Assembly (NCBI GenBank): GCA_027579435.1 | Contig: JANBPK010001039.1 | Span: 62,001 to 126,000, forward strand | Direction of reading: 5' to 3' | Origin: Candolleomyces eurysporus | Lineage: Eukaryota; Basidiomycota; Agaricomycetes; Agaricales; Psathyrellaceae | DNA length: 64,000 nucleotides | Part shown: positions 1 to 10,075 of the stretch, piece by piece | How the letters are laid out: every line of letters starts with the position of its first letter | Position numbering within the stretch: position 1 is the first letter of the stretch | The notes under the pieces: model-generated | Databases searched by the model: none | What the model was told of the DNA's origin: nothing | What the model saw: only the letters and a program-made list of their open reading frames with translations | Position numbers and translations under genes: made by a program

Positions 1-51
1 AGGAGAGAAATTCAGGTTTGTCCGCACGTCTTTTCCATCGCCCCTACAACT

Positions 52-1669
52 ATGGACGGAGGTTTCTCGATCCCATACGAACTCTTGCCTCGGCTCTGCA
101 GTGAGCTGCAAGGAAAAGATTTGGTCACCGCAGCCTTGCTATGCAAAGCCTTCTGTGAGCCAGCCCTCGACAGCCTTTGGCACCACGTCAAGTCCTTCAA
201 GCCCCTCGTAGCTTGCTTGCCGGATGGCTTGCTGCTACCTTTGGTACACCAGGGAGCGAAAACAATTGTAAAGCCTCTTCGACTTTCAAGATTCTTTTGA
301 AGACTAATTTATGTTTGTTGGACAGGTACTGACCAGACCACTCAGACCGGCAGACCTTCAGAGGTATCAGTCTCAGTATGCCCACCGAATCCGGGTGTTC
401 GAAGTTGGGCACGCGCAGAGCATGCTTTCCTTCGAAGCTCTGCAAGCCCTGCAGCTTGCGACCGAATTTCAATCTGGGGCATTGGCGCCGCGAGCCACGG
501 GCCTCGTTTGGCATTCGGATGTCATGATCAAAGCACCCCATACCTTTTCCTACCTTCCACTCTTTCTGAGTCCACACGTTTCGAGGATCTCCTTCGATCT
601 TTCCCAAAACATTCCCCTCCACGTTACAAGTGCGGAGTGGGCATTCAATCGTGTTGACTGCTTGAAGCAGTTGACCCTCAAACAAACAAACCATGTCATG
701 AGCGACTACTTCCTCGATTCATTCATTCCCATCCTTCCGTGGGGTAGTCTCCAAGTTTTGGATATATCCCCGGTTTCTGTCGTGTCTGTCCCGATCTTGA
801 TAACATCCCCTCACCTCGTTAAACTTTCCCTGGTAATAGTAGAAGGGCAGCCACAGGACAGATTTAATACGGGTCGGATCAAGATACCCTCTCGAGCCGA
901 CTCTTCCTCGCTCGAGGATCTCTCAGTTTCCACGGACAAATTCGAGCTCCTCGAAACTGCGCTCCAACTCCTCCCTTCAAATGTTCGACTCCTTTCTCTC
1001 CAGTGCTCCCTTGGAGACGAGACATCGACGGGCGATATCAACCGCCTCTTCAACCTCATCCAACAGAAATGTAATCCCCACACACTCTCTGAGCTGGATC
1101 TCAGAGGTGTCAACAGGAATTTGGCAGATGGCGGCGACCCGTTGGACGACGATATGGATGACTACGCGGATATATCTCCCCTACTCACACTCAGTAATCT
1201 GGAGGCCCTAACGATCGTGCTCCCGACGACCAGGATCGACTTGACCCCAGAACACGCGGAAATGATTCCAACCGTATGGAGCCGTATCGGAACGCTTATC
1301 CTGAATACAACGATGACCGACAGCTGGACCCTCAGCCCCCGCATCGACCATACCCATCTCACCACTATCCTCCGAGGATGTCCTCGCCTCCGCGTCCTTG
1401 GTGTCCGCTTCAATGCTATCCAGATCAAGGACGAGCCTAGCAGTTCCCTTGGGCGTCCGAGAGAATGGGAATGGGCAACCTCAACGTTGGAGGAGTTGTG
1501 GGTGGGCGATTCACCTATCCTCTCCCCTTCCCGAGTCGCAGCGTTTCTTAGGGTTCATTGCCCGGCGATGAAGAAGTTGGAATATTCTAGGTACTCTGAC
1601 CCGCTCCAGGGCTCCCTAATTTGGTATGATCAGCGTTGGAAGGACGTGGCTGGGAGGCTTGTCCTGTGA
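52..1669 (+). CDS. F-box/leucine-rich-type protein, paralog 1
   Basis: Two exons, 52-267 and 326-1669, joined in phase 0 across a 58-nt intron (donor GTAAAG, acceptor GGACAG, branch-like GACTAAT); 519 residues. The N-terminal ~50 residues fit an F-box (LPRLCSEL, then LLCKAFCEPALDSLW). The rest is leucine-rich without sharp repeat units and ends in a family-specific block with GDSPILSPSRV and HCPAMKKLE. Intron position, length and end block match the genes at 8030-9651 (520 aa) and 10076-11750 (538 aa), so the three are one family. F-box proteins normally recruit substrates to SCF ubiquitin ligases through Skp1; the substrate cannot be told from sequence. An alternative donor at 244 would shorten the protein by 8 residues. 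The 3' end and downstream sequence recur as a remnant at about 4385-4580. Confidence 0.85.
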
Positions 1670-2142
1670 TGTCACTCAATACAATGAGTCACGAGTCAAG
1701 ACCTGCCCACTTTCATGTCGTGTTGCCAAACTTTGGTAGACCATTTTTATTTCACGATTGTGTCAATCAAGAACTTTTGCTTTTGTCTCATCGCGTACAC
1801 GCAAAGTTATAAGTCGCGATTCACGCGAACCTAAGCTTCGCGTTCAATGGGATGACGATGGCCCCTTCGCCACTGGGGGAATAGCAAGCCGTTTTCACGT
1901 CCTCGGGATGCGGACAGCGGACTTCAGTTCGCTCACTTGCTTTCTTAACCTGACGTAGAGTAGAAGTCGATCATGACTGCAAGGTAGGAAGAGGATCAAA
2001 TTATAGGTTATACGCTGGAGAGCATCGTTCGCTTTCAAGCGAACCGCCATCTAGACCTAAGGCATTCTGGCAAACTTTGGCATGGATTAGACGCCTGACA
2101 CAAACATTTCGCAAACAGACCGCATGTATGCGGGCTGTGTGC

Positions 2143-2149
2143 TATATAT
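2143..2149 (+). promoter_or_regulatory. TATA-like box of the NACHT gene
   Basis: TATATAT lies about 65-70 bp upstream of the chosen ATG at 2213, a reasonable distance for a basidiomycete core promoter. It also favours the ATG at 2213 over the in-frame ATG at 2162, which would leave almost no leader. Confidence 0.35.
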
Positions 2150-2212
2150 TGGAATGTTGGGGTGGGGCTGAAAAGCTGTTCTTTTCCTACACCTATCTAC
2201 AATAACTTCTCC

Positions 2213-4180
2213 ATGACAAGCATATTTCACGGCGCCCAAGACTTCCAGATCGATGAGCAAAACATCGTCGCGGTTGTTGGTGATGTTACCAATCATATAT
2301 ACTCTTCCTCGGCAGAAAGGGCCATCAACGGTGAGTCTGTTTCCTAGTTCTCTACCTGGCGTCTGTGACTAATTTTCAACCAAATCGTAGACCTCGCATC
2401 TCGAATTGCAGCAGGCGCCATCCATGACTCTGCAGAGCGCTGTGATGCACCAAAATGCCATCCAGAGACGCGAACTGCTGTTCAAGATGACTTGTACAGC
2501 TCGATCGTGGATGGAGATGGTGAAACCGAGCGCCCGATGAAGATTAAATGGGTGACGGGGCCTGCAGGCTCAGGGAAGACGGCGATTATGGGATCGCTGG
2601 CTGAACGGTGTCAAACAGGTGCAGTACTGACGGCGACCTTCTTCTTTGCATCATGGTCAGCTTCCACGGCCCGGCGCAGAAAGACAGCATTCGTCACAAC
2701 TATCGCACATCAACTCGCTCAGCACCGAGGAGACTTGGAGAACGCCATCTCCAATGCGATCGAAAAAAACCCTGGAGTTTTCGAGAAGAACCTACTTGTT
2801 CAGATGGAAACCCTTGTCCTGGCCCCACTCCGGGAGGTTCAAGCCAACGCTCAAGCGCGCAAATCTAAGGGACCAGGGCTGCGGGGCGCTATCATCATTG
2901 ACGGTTTAGATGAATGCGAGGCCGAGCAATATCACGATACTACAACTAGCAGATTGAAATACAGGCCCACTCTACCACGAACGGACGATCAAGACCAGTT
3001 GGAAATACTGCAAGCTCTGCAAACAGCATCGTCCGATCGGTCCTTTCCCTTTCGCATCCTCATCGCCAGTCGTCCGGAACGCGTGTTCCGTGAATTTTTC
3101 GACCCAGGGAACAATACTGCCCCCTTTGCCACAAAGCTTGATCTGCACGAGGACTACAACGCGGACGATGATATCGCCCTCTTCCTGGAAGCACAGTTCA
3201 ATCGAATTCGTCGTCGTTACAACCTTCCTGCCTCATGGCCACCGCCGGGCACCATCCGAATCTTGGTGGAGAATGCGTCTGGACAATTCGTTTACGCCTC
3301 AACCATCATCCGGTTTCTGGACACAGGCCATCAGGAGCCTCCAAAAGCTTTGCTCGAGGCTATTTTGAAGATGGGATTGAAATCAACAACCACGAACCCA
3401 CTTAAGCAGCTCGACGGGCTGTACTCCCACATCCTGGAGTCGAGTCCAAATACGCCTCTTTCGGTGCGATGGATTCGCATCATTGACATGCTCGAATCCC
3501 GGGACTTCTCGTCCTTTGCTTCCGACATAAATCTGCTTCTCCAAACGGACCCAGAGAGTAGCGAGGCAGAGCACTTATTGGGGAACCTTCACTCGCTAAT
3601 TCGGATCCCACCACCAAGTGACCAGGTGACGACTGAGTATCGATTTTACCACAAATCCCTCCTCGACTTTCTCAAGGACCCTAACCGTTGCGGGGGACTG
3701 TATGTCGAACGGACTGAAATTTACGTGCTCATCTGGAGTGGATTTATCCGGGCGTGTACCAGTGAGTCTGGTTCTGCTTCTCTTTGCGGTATTAATCTGA
3801 TGCTATCGTATTGAAGGGGGTTGCGATACCAGTACCCAATTTCCATACCAAGATAGCTTTCTCGAACTCTTGACCAACTTGCCGTCAATAATCAGGGTCT
3901 CGGACGCCATTTTTCATTCCGAAGCTCTTCCTACACTAGCTAGTGTTGATTGGTGGGTGTCATTGGCTATCGCACGCGAGAAGTATGACTCTCTTTGGGG
4001 CATGTTCCGGGATGTTCATGATACAGTGCGTGCAAACCTGCCTTTCCTTTTCAAACTTGGACTAAAACTTCAATCTTCTCTTATTTTGCTAATTTTTAGT
4101 GCATCTGGCTTCGTTGTAAGCCGGTGTGTAGAATCTGGAAAAGTTCTATTATGCGACATTCGGGGTCAGTTACTGGCTGA
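2213..4180 (+). CDS. NACHT-domain NTPase (short fungal NLR-like protein)
   Basis: Four exons, 2213-2330, 2391-3761, 3817-4025 and 4100-4180 (introns 60, 55 and 74 nt), sum to 593 codons (592 aa). The P-loop GPAGSGKT is at residues 96-103, the Walker B segment IIIDGLDEC at about 207-215, and the NACHT sensor-like IASRPE at about 264-269. The N-terminus (FHGAQDFQIDEQNIVAVVGD) is the short Gly/Val segment common in mushroom NACHT proteins. Exon 4 encodes a Cys-containing tail (CIWLRCKPVCRIW). There are no WD40, TPR or ankyrin repeats after the NACHT, so this is a short type. Such proteins are STAND ATPases linked in fungi to non-self recognition and programmed cell death; that role is inferred from the family. 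The gene sits between an intact F-box gene and a copy of that gene's 3' end. Confidence 0.9.
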
Positions 4181-4384
4181 GCACACCGCAAGTTCTTCTG
4201 ACGTGACACCACAAGAGATAAATATGGATGGAAACGTCTGACTACTCATGTATCGATAGAGTTTAGTATAGAATACGATTTCATTGCTCAATCATTCCGT
4301 CCGAAGCTACTGGGTATGTGTTCCAAGGTGAAGATGAGATGCCAAGGAGACCGATGAGCAGTCCAAGTTTTCTGAGTCGAACGG

Positions 4385-4580
4385 TGTGAGGATGAGTGAT
4401 TCGCCTATCCTCTACCCCCTCTACTAGTAGAGTCATGATATTTCAGGGTCCATTACCCGACGCTGAAGATGTTGGGAATCCCGGGTGCCCTGGCACCGTC
4501 AGAGCCCCCAGTTTGCATGAGCAGTGTTAGAAGAACGGCCTACCCACTTTCATGTCGTGCTGCTAAATTTTGGAATATCA
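4385..4580 (+). pseudogene. Decayed 3' end of an F-box gene
   Basis: This stretch resembles positions 1500-1745 of the upstream F-box gene: GATTCGCCTATCCTCT matches the code for GDSPILS, then a degraded version of the HCPAMKKL block, then the 3' flank CCCACTTTCATGTCGTG (17 identical bases in both copies). It carries substitutions, deletions and stops and is not translatable. It is a direct repeat about 2.85 kb from the parent, with the NACHT gene between. The rest of 4181-5104 holds nothing I can identify. Confidence 0.7.
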
Positions 4581-5104
4581 AGAGAGGTTGAGGTAGAAAC
4601 AGGGCTCGTTTTTCACCCTAGTTCAGAGCCGAATTCCAACAGTGCACAATGGTCTCACGGAGACAAGTGTTGGTTTGCGATAAGATCTACCATTTTCTGA
4701 CTTGGAAGACGCATATGCTCGAGCCGGCCGTTACTGGGTCACCAGACCTCATTCATTTTTTCCTATCCACTACGCCGTTGCCGGCACCACAGGACTGATT
4801 TGGGTCTAACACAGGCATATGAAAAGCTTTGCTTCGTCCTCCCAAGATCAAACCTTCTCCAACTCAAAAACGAGTGTTACAATCACTCGCTCACTGTTGC
4901 TCTTTTTCCCGTCTCTTTGTACTTGTCGGTTCTTTCAATTTACGACACTTTCGATCGACGGAGTACGATAATCAAGTCACTGGATCATCGAACCCGGGGG
5001 TGGGTCTTCCTTTTCTGCGGCACGGCTTGGACTCGACGACTTAGTAGCATGCTTAGTTGGGAGTGGTATTCAGGAGAGCGTAGCATATACTGGACAAGCT
5101 ATTC

Positions 5105-6542
5105 CTACAATTCTGGCGAGGTTTTGTAAGACATGAAGTGTGGAGACTATTAGGCAATGGAGAAACCTACTTAGAGTAGAGATGGCGTCACACTTCCAGA
5201 TGCGTTGGTGGGACTTAACAATCCCCTCACGGAGCTTATCGAGAGATACCTTATCGCCTTCTGCAACAGAGAAACGAAACATAAATCGGCAGAGGATATT
5301 TAGTGCCATGGTAGCCCGACGCACCAATGAGGGCAGTGAACCTTATATAGCTGACTTTCACTCCGTCGGAGTGCCACACAGGACGATTGGTTAACCAGAT
5401 GAGGCCGGCTTGGTTGATGTCGAACACGGACCTCTCCATGGCTTTGTACTCTGCATCAAGGCCTGGCGTCCTGCCATTTAGATAGACGTTTAGGTCGACG
5501 AGAGACTAATATCGATATAAAATGAGTTCTGCAATAACAAAAACCAGCGACGAAAAACGCACCCTTCCTTCGGAGTCGATAGCCAACCTAAATCGGATCA
5601 AATTCATGATAGTTGGTTCTGTCATCGTTCGCAACGCGACGCCTTTCTCGTCGCGGACTTACTGTTTCAAGCGATCTAGATCTTCCCTGATCTCGCGCGC
5701 TCCACCTTTCGTCACCTCTAGTTGATCTTTCACGAGTCGGGATACCTAGAGCGGAGAGGTTGCAGTATGGGGCAGACAAGTCAGAGAAGATCGGTGCTCT
5801 GTGAGTTTATGCATCTCTGCGCGGAGCCAGATAAATACCACTTACCGCGGCCTGCTCCTTTTTCAGACTCTCCACCTCCTTCTTCGTCGACTCCAACAAC
5901 GAAGCCAAAGCGGATAGAGTGTTCTCGCTCTTTCCAAGCATTTCATCCTTCAGGCGCAGGGTCGCCTGGATCTAAGAGAGTAGTATGCAGGGCACGGATT
6001 CAAATAAGTTGAGGACAAGAAATAAGTCCTGTGTAAGCTTCCTAATCTCTGCGCGGAGCCGGTAAGAGCACTGACCTCGGCTCGCTCTTTTTTCAGATTT
6101 TCCACCTCTTCCTTCGCCGATTCCAATTCTTTGGTCTTCCAAGCGAGTTCGATTCGTGACCTATCAATCTCCTCCATGAACTGCTGCATACGAGTGCGAA
6201 TGGCGCCATACTACCTCTCAAACTCTTTCAGCTCTCCACGAAGCTCCCGTAGTTCTGTCGAGTAATCTTTTATAATTTGGAGAGCATCGCCTAGTGTCTC
6301 ATTGGGTGTCCGGGTCGCGGGACGGAGGCTCGACTCCCCCTGTCCAACATTCATTCTTTGTGGACCCTTACTACCTACTGATGAACCATCGAGCGAGAAG
6401 TGAGGCTCTACAGCTTCCGAAAGCTCGAAGGGGCGGATGAGTTCGGGATTTGGTGATGGAGACCTGAGTTACCTACCATTGAAACTCCACGTGGACTTAA
6501 AGGACAGCCAAACAGATCTTGGACATTTGCTTGCTCCCACAT
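5105..6542 (-). pseudogene. Coiled-coil protein, copy 1, with one in-frame stop
   Basis: Unrecognised family. Eight exons on the minus strand (6477-6542, 6076-6423, 5846-5971, 5663-5745, 5563-5587, 5325-5505, 5171-5260, 5105-5112) all have GT..AG borders and total exactly 309 codons. The start encodes MWEQANVQDLFG. Exons 2-4 are strongly charged heptad-type coiled coil (ELRELRGELKEFE, then ESAKEEVENLKKERAE, then ESTKKEVESLKKEQAA). Exons 6-7 encode a conserved globular end containing AEYKAMERSVF and GLIWLTNRPVW. A TAG at 6211-6213 interrupts exon 2 where copy 2 has GAG. Either the gene is dead by one substitution or the draft base is wrong. The 3' parts of exons 2 and 3, and the intron starts after them, look like an internal duplication. 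Homologous to 15054-15866. Confidence 0.6.
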
Positions 6543-6623
6543 GGTTTGCGTCGAAGTCAGATAGAGTAGACGGTGAGTGTCTTTCAAATAGAAGGTACGG
6601 AGGTGAGAGCCTGGTGCGCAGGG

Positions 6624-6629
6624 TTTATA
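6624..6629 (-). promoter_or_regulatory. TATA-like box upstream of coiled-coil copy 1
   Basis: TATAAA on the minus strand, about 82 bp before the ATG at 6542. The surrounding block is conserved upstream of copy 2, where it reads TATTTAAA at 15926-15933. Confidence 0.35.
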
Positions 6630-6843
6630 TGGAGCACTGCCAATCGTTATCGATGTACCATTAATACATTGCCAAAGCCTCCCACCTCACGCCAAAAGGC
6701 CGGTCAGGAGGCATCCCGGTCATCGCCAATCGATGGTTTGAGGGTGGTGCGATAAGCGCTCAACGATAAGACTGCTAAAAGTAATACTAATAGTGCAGTA
6801 TCATTCTGTCACGCATTGAAGCGCGCACGCTCAGCTGCTCGGA

Positions 6844-6883
6844 GCGCGTTGTTTGGTATCACTTTTGATTCCAAACAACGCGC
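6844..6883. repeat. Long perfect inverted repeat (hairpin)
   Basis: A 13-bp arm at 6844-6856 (GCGCGTTGTTTGG) is exactly complementary to 6871-6883. Inside, ATCA (6858-6861) pairs with TGAT (6866-6869) after one T-T mismatch, leaving a 4-nt loop, so 17 pairs form within 40 nt. It lies in the gene-free stretch 6543-8029. I see no supported gene in that stretch. Confidence 0.6.
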
Positions 6884-8029
6884 CGCGACTTCGACACCTT
6901 GACTCGTCCTCATCAATGTTACATATCGGGCCGACTTCGGTTACGAAACCATGTAAAAAAAGCAGCTGTCTGAATGCGCTGTTCTCTTCCTCGAGATTAT
7001 GGGATTTGGGATTCATTCCCTCTCTCTCCACTAAGACCTGGTAAGGATTCAAATCTGTTGTCACCACGCAGAGAAATTGATATAAAGTACTCTTCCAGGC
7101 GCACACATTTGTATGAACGCCTCACCGTTCAAGGTAGAATGCATCGGAGACCCTTGAAACAGCGTGTTGGCTATGTGCACGGTTGATGATGTGGCCGTGG
7201 TCACGCTTTGGCAATGCAATGGTACGAGCCTGATATCAGTATTGGGTTCCGAGCCGTTTGCTGGCGACTTGCAGGACTCCGAGTTTGCTGAATCACACAA
7301 TCGGTCGTGTCCTCCCAGCATCGCCAACGCAGAACTGCCACTGGACTCCAGTGCGTTCTCTGATACAATGAAGAGCAGAGCAGCGATATCGCTGGGATGG
7401 CTTTATCTCATGCTGGCGCTGTTCGAGCGTTGGCAAAGAGTGCTCGTATGTGCTTTCTATCGCTGACTTTCACTTCTCAGCCAACACTCGCTTAGATGCA
7501 GAGCTCCTCAAGCCCGACTCCAAGGTGTTTATCAGGGCGAACTCAGAAGATCTTGGAATTCACACCAGCGCCACCTCAAGGGTAATTTCTTCAACTCAAA
7601 GTTCTTTCCTGATTTTCCTACAGGAAATTTGTTTCCGCAATCTTCACCCGTTTTATATTAACCACGCAGACTTGTTGGGTGCGATCGTGGAATAGGGGAA
7701 AACGACTGCAATCCTTGGCGTTGGGCATTCTCCTCCATCACGAGTTCCTGTCCATGTGCCCTATTCGCAGGTTTGAGTACTTCTTTCATCTGCCATTCTA
7801 CTGGATACAAGAGGTGGCTTCAAATTACTGTAAGACGAGCTTTACGTAGTGTCTGCCCCAAAATGCTCGTCCACAAACGCTTCTCCTCCAGTCTAAGAAC
7901 GAATTCGAAGCTTAAGGAGGCAGGAAGACTCGTTTGTTGCGGGGTACTCGACTAAAGTGACTGAGGCTGTAACTAGGAAACCAAGTTCAGCTGTGACAAG
8001 CTCGGCCAAGCTGCTAGTACTCACCGAAA

Positions 8030-9651
8030 TCAAAAATGGTCGTTGACAAATTTCCATTGGTCTTGATACTGGTAATCAGAATTATTGGCGTGCGACACGA
8101 CGCTCTCTAGCTTTGGACAATGGACGGTGAGTAACTGAATAACTCGGGAGGTGGAGGAGATAGGCGAGTGGCCGACGTCGAGCTCAACTAGAGCAGGGAT
8201 CGCACCATTGCCTGGCGAGAGGTGCCGTTCAGCTCCCTCTACTTTGGTTGCATCGAAAGGCAAGGTGAGGGACCGTAGTTGTCGACAGCGATGAACGATG
8301 TTGAGAAAATCTTTGTGGTTGATTCGAGGCACCCTCCTAGTCGAGCAGTCAAGCCAAAGAGTTTTGACGTTCGGCCACGCTTCTGGGATTCGTCGCACTT
8401 CTTCCGATGTTAGCCATAGGCCTTCCATGAAGTCGAACGAAAGTTCTGTCAGCTTTTTGAATTTGAATAGGCGAAGGATATTAATTCCCTCATGTGAGGG
8501 TAGGCCAGCTGAGTCGATCTCTTCAGAATTATCCCTTAATTCCAGCTCTTCGAGGGTGTCTGGGTTGCAATGGAACTCGACTGCTGCTAGTAGCCTTTGG
8601 ATCTCGGATGACGAGGCGACGGCGTCTGTAACCCATTTCAGCGACTGGATGCTATTTGTCGGAGGCAGATACCCCAGGAACGCGATTAAACTGGGTAGTG
8701 TATCTGAGGTGACTTCGAGCGTTTGGAGAGAGGGGAAGTTCTCTTTGGATGAGAAACGGGTCGTGTGAACTGAAGAATGAATAGGGATGGTGTGCTGGTA
8801 AAATACCTCAAGGCACCTCAGATGAGGGAGGGAGGCCAAGTGCATAATGGCACTTTCTGTGATCGAGGTGTGGAGACTTTCCAATTGGCTCCACGAAGAA
8901 CAAATTAGGTGTTTGTCGGCCTGGCACGATGGGCGCAACGGGTAGATGGATAGGCTTTTCAGGTTGGGAAGCCTACGCGCCGTTGACCAAATAGTTGTAG
9001 TCTGGATGTGATCGTTCGGGTCCTGTAGATAGAAGGCGAGGGCTTCAACATTGCTCCCAGCAAAGAGGGTGACCATGGGAAATATTTGGCTGAACATCTT
9101 GGATCCCCATGTCGAGCAGGTAAGTAAGCCTATCCATTCGAGGGATGTGAGTTGTGGAGAGAGTGCGCCGTGCTCGAGGCCGATTTCCAGACGCAGAGCT
9201 TGGAAAGCGCTCAGAGATAATATCCGACTGTTTAGGGAAATCCACCAATCCAACTCAACAATGCGAATTCGGTGGGCATAATACGACTTGTATCTGTGAA
9301 CATCGCCTGGCAGAAGCGCTCGAGCGAGAGACTGTCGTATGTGCACCATGTATTAGCTTGCAAAATGACCCATATTCCAGACCATCTTACCATAGTTGCA
9401 TTCGATTTGTCCAGTGTTAACAAGTCATCGGGTAAACAGGCCATGATAGGTGTGAATGACGAGATTTTCCTCCATAATCTGTCTAGCGCAGGTTCGCAAA
9501 AGGCGCGTGATGTTAGGGCTACTGAAAACAGGTCTTTCTTAGACTGCGGCATGTCATCGCGGAACAGTTCTTTCTTCAGCAGTTCATCGCAGAACATTTC
9601 CAAAATTTCAGGGAGGAGTAGGACCTGCTGAACAGCTGAATGGGATGACAT
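8030..9651 (-). CDS. F-box/leucine-rich-type protein, paralog 2
   Basis: Exons 9391-9651 and 8030-9331 on the minus strand join in phase 0 across a 59-nt intron (donor GTAAGA), giving 520 residues. The F-box is at the N-terminus (LPEILEMFCDELL, then ALTSRAFCEPALDRLW, then SSFTPIMACLPDDLL). After the intron the RYKSYYAHRIRIVE motif matches paralog 1 (RYQSQYAHRIRVFE). The C-terminal block has GHSPISSTSRVIQLL and HCPKLESVVSHANNSDYQYQ. Likely an SCF substrate-recognition subunit; substrate unknown. The fragment at 16018-16485 is its closest relative in the window. Confidence 0.87.
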
Positions 9652-10075
9652 CTGGTTGCAGGCAAAGTCAGTGACAGGGCGGGGAAGAATAGCAAGATTG
9701 ACGGTGAAGTACGCACTTCTGTGGTTGGCTTTTGTTCGTCGTGAGGAAGGAAGGATGTTCGCTGTCGATATTTGGAGCTGATCTGCCTTTGATTAGATGG
9801 TGGTTGTTTTTCTTTGTTTATACTGTACGTAACATTAATTTTGTCTTCTAAGTACGGGACCATTCTTTCTGGAATTCTCGTGAAACGAGACCCTTGGACT
9901 TGCCACTCCCAGTGCTTATCTCGCCATTTCACCAGCGTCTTATATGCCAACAGGAACGGACTGCACCAGCCCACTCGGACCCCGTCTATTATATTGCCTT
10001 CGACTTCATGGTCGCAGTGTTACATAAATCATTAGCTCAAGGAGAGAAACGCGGGTCGAATGAAATTAAGTGTAA

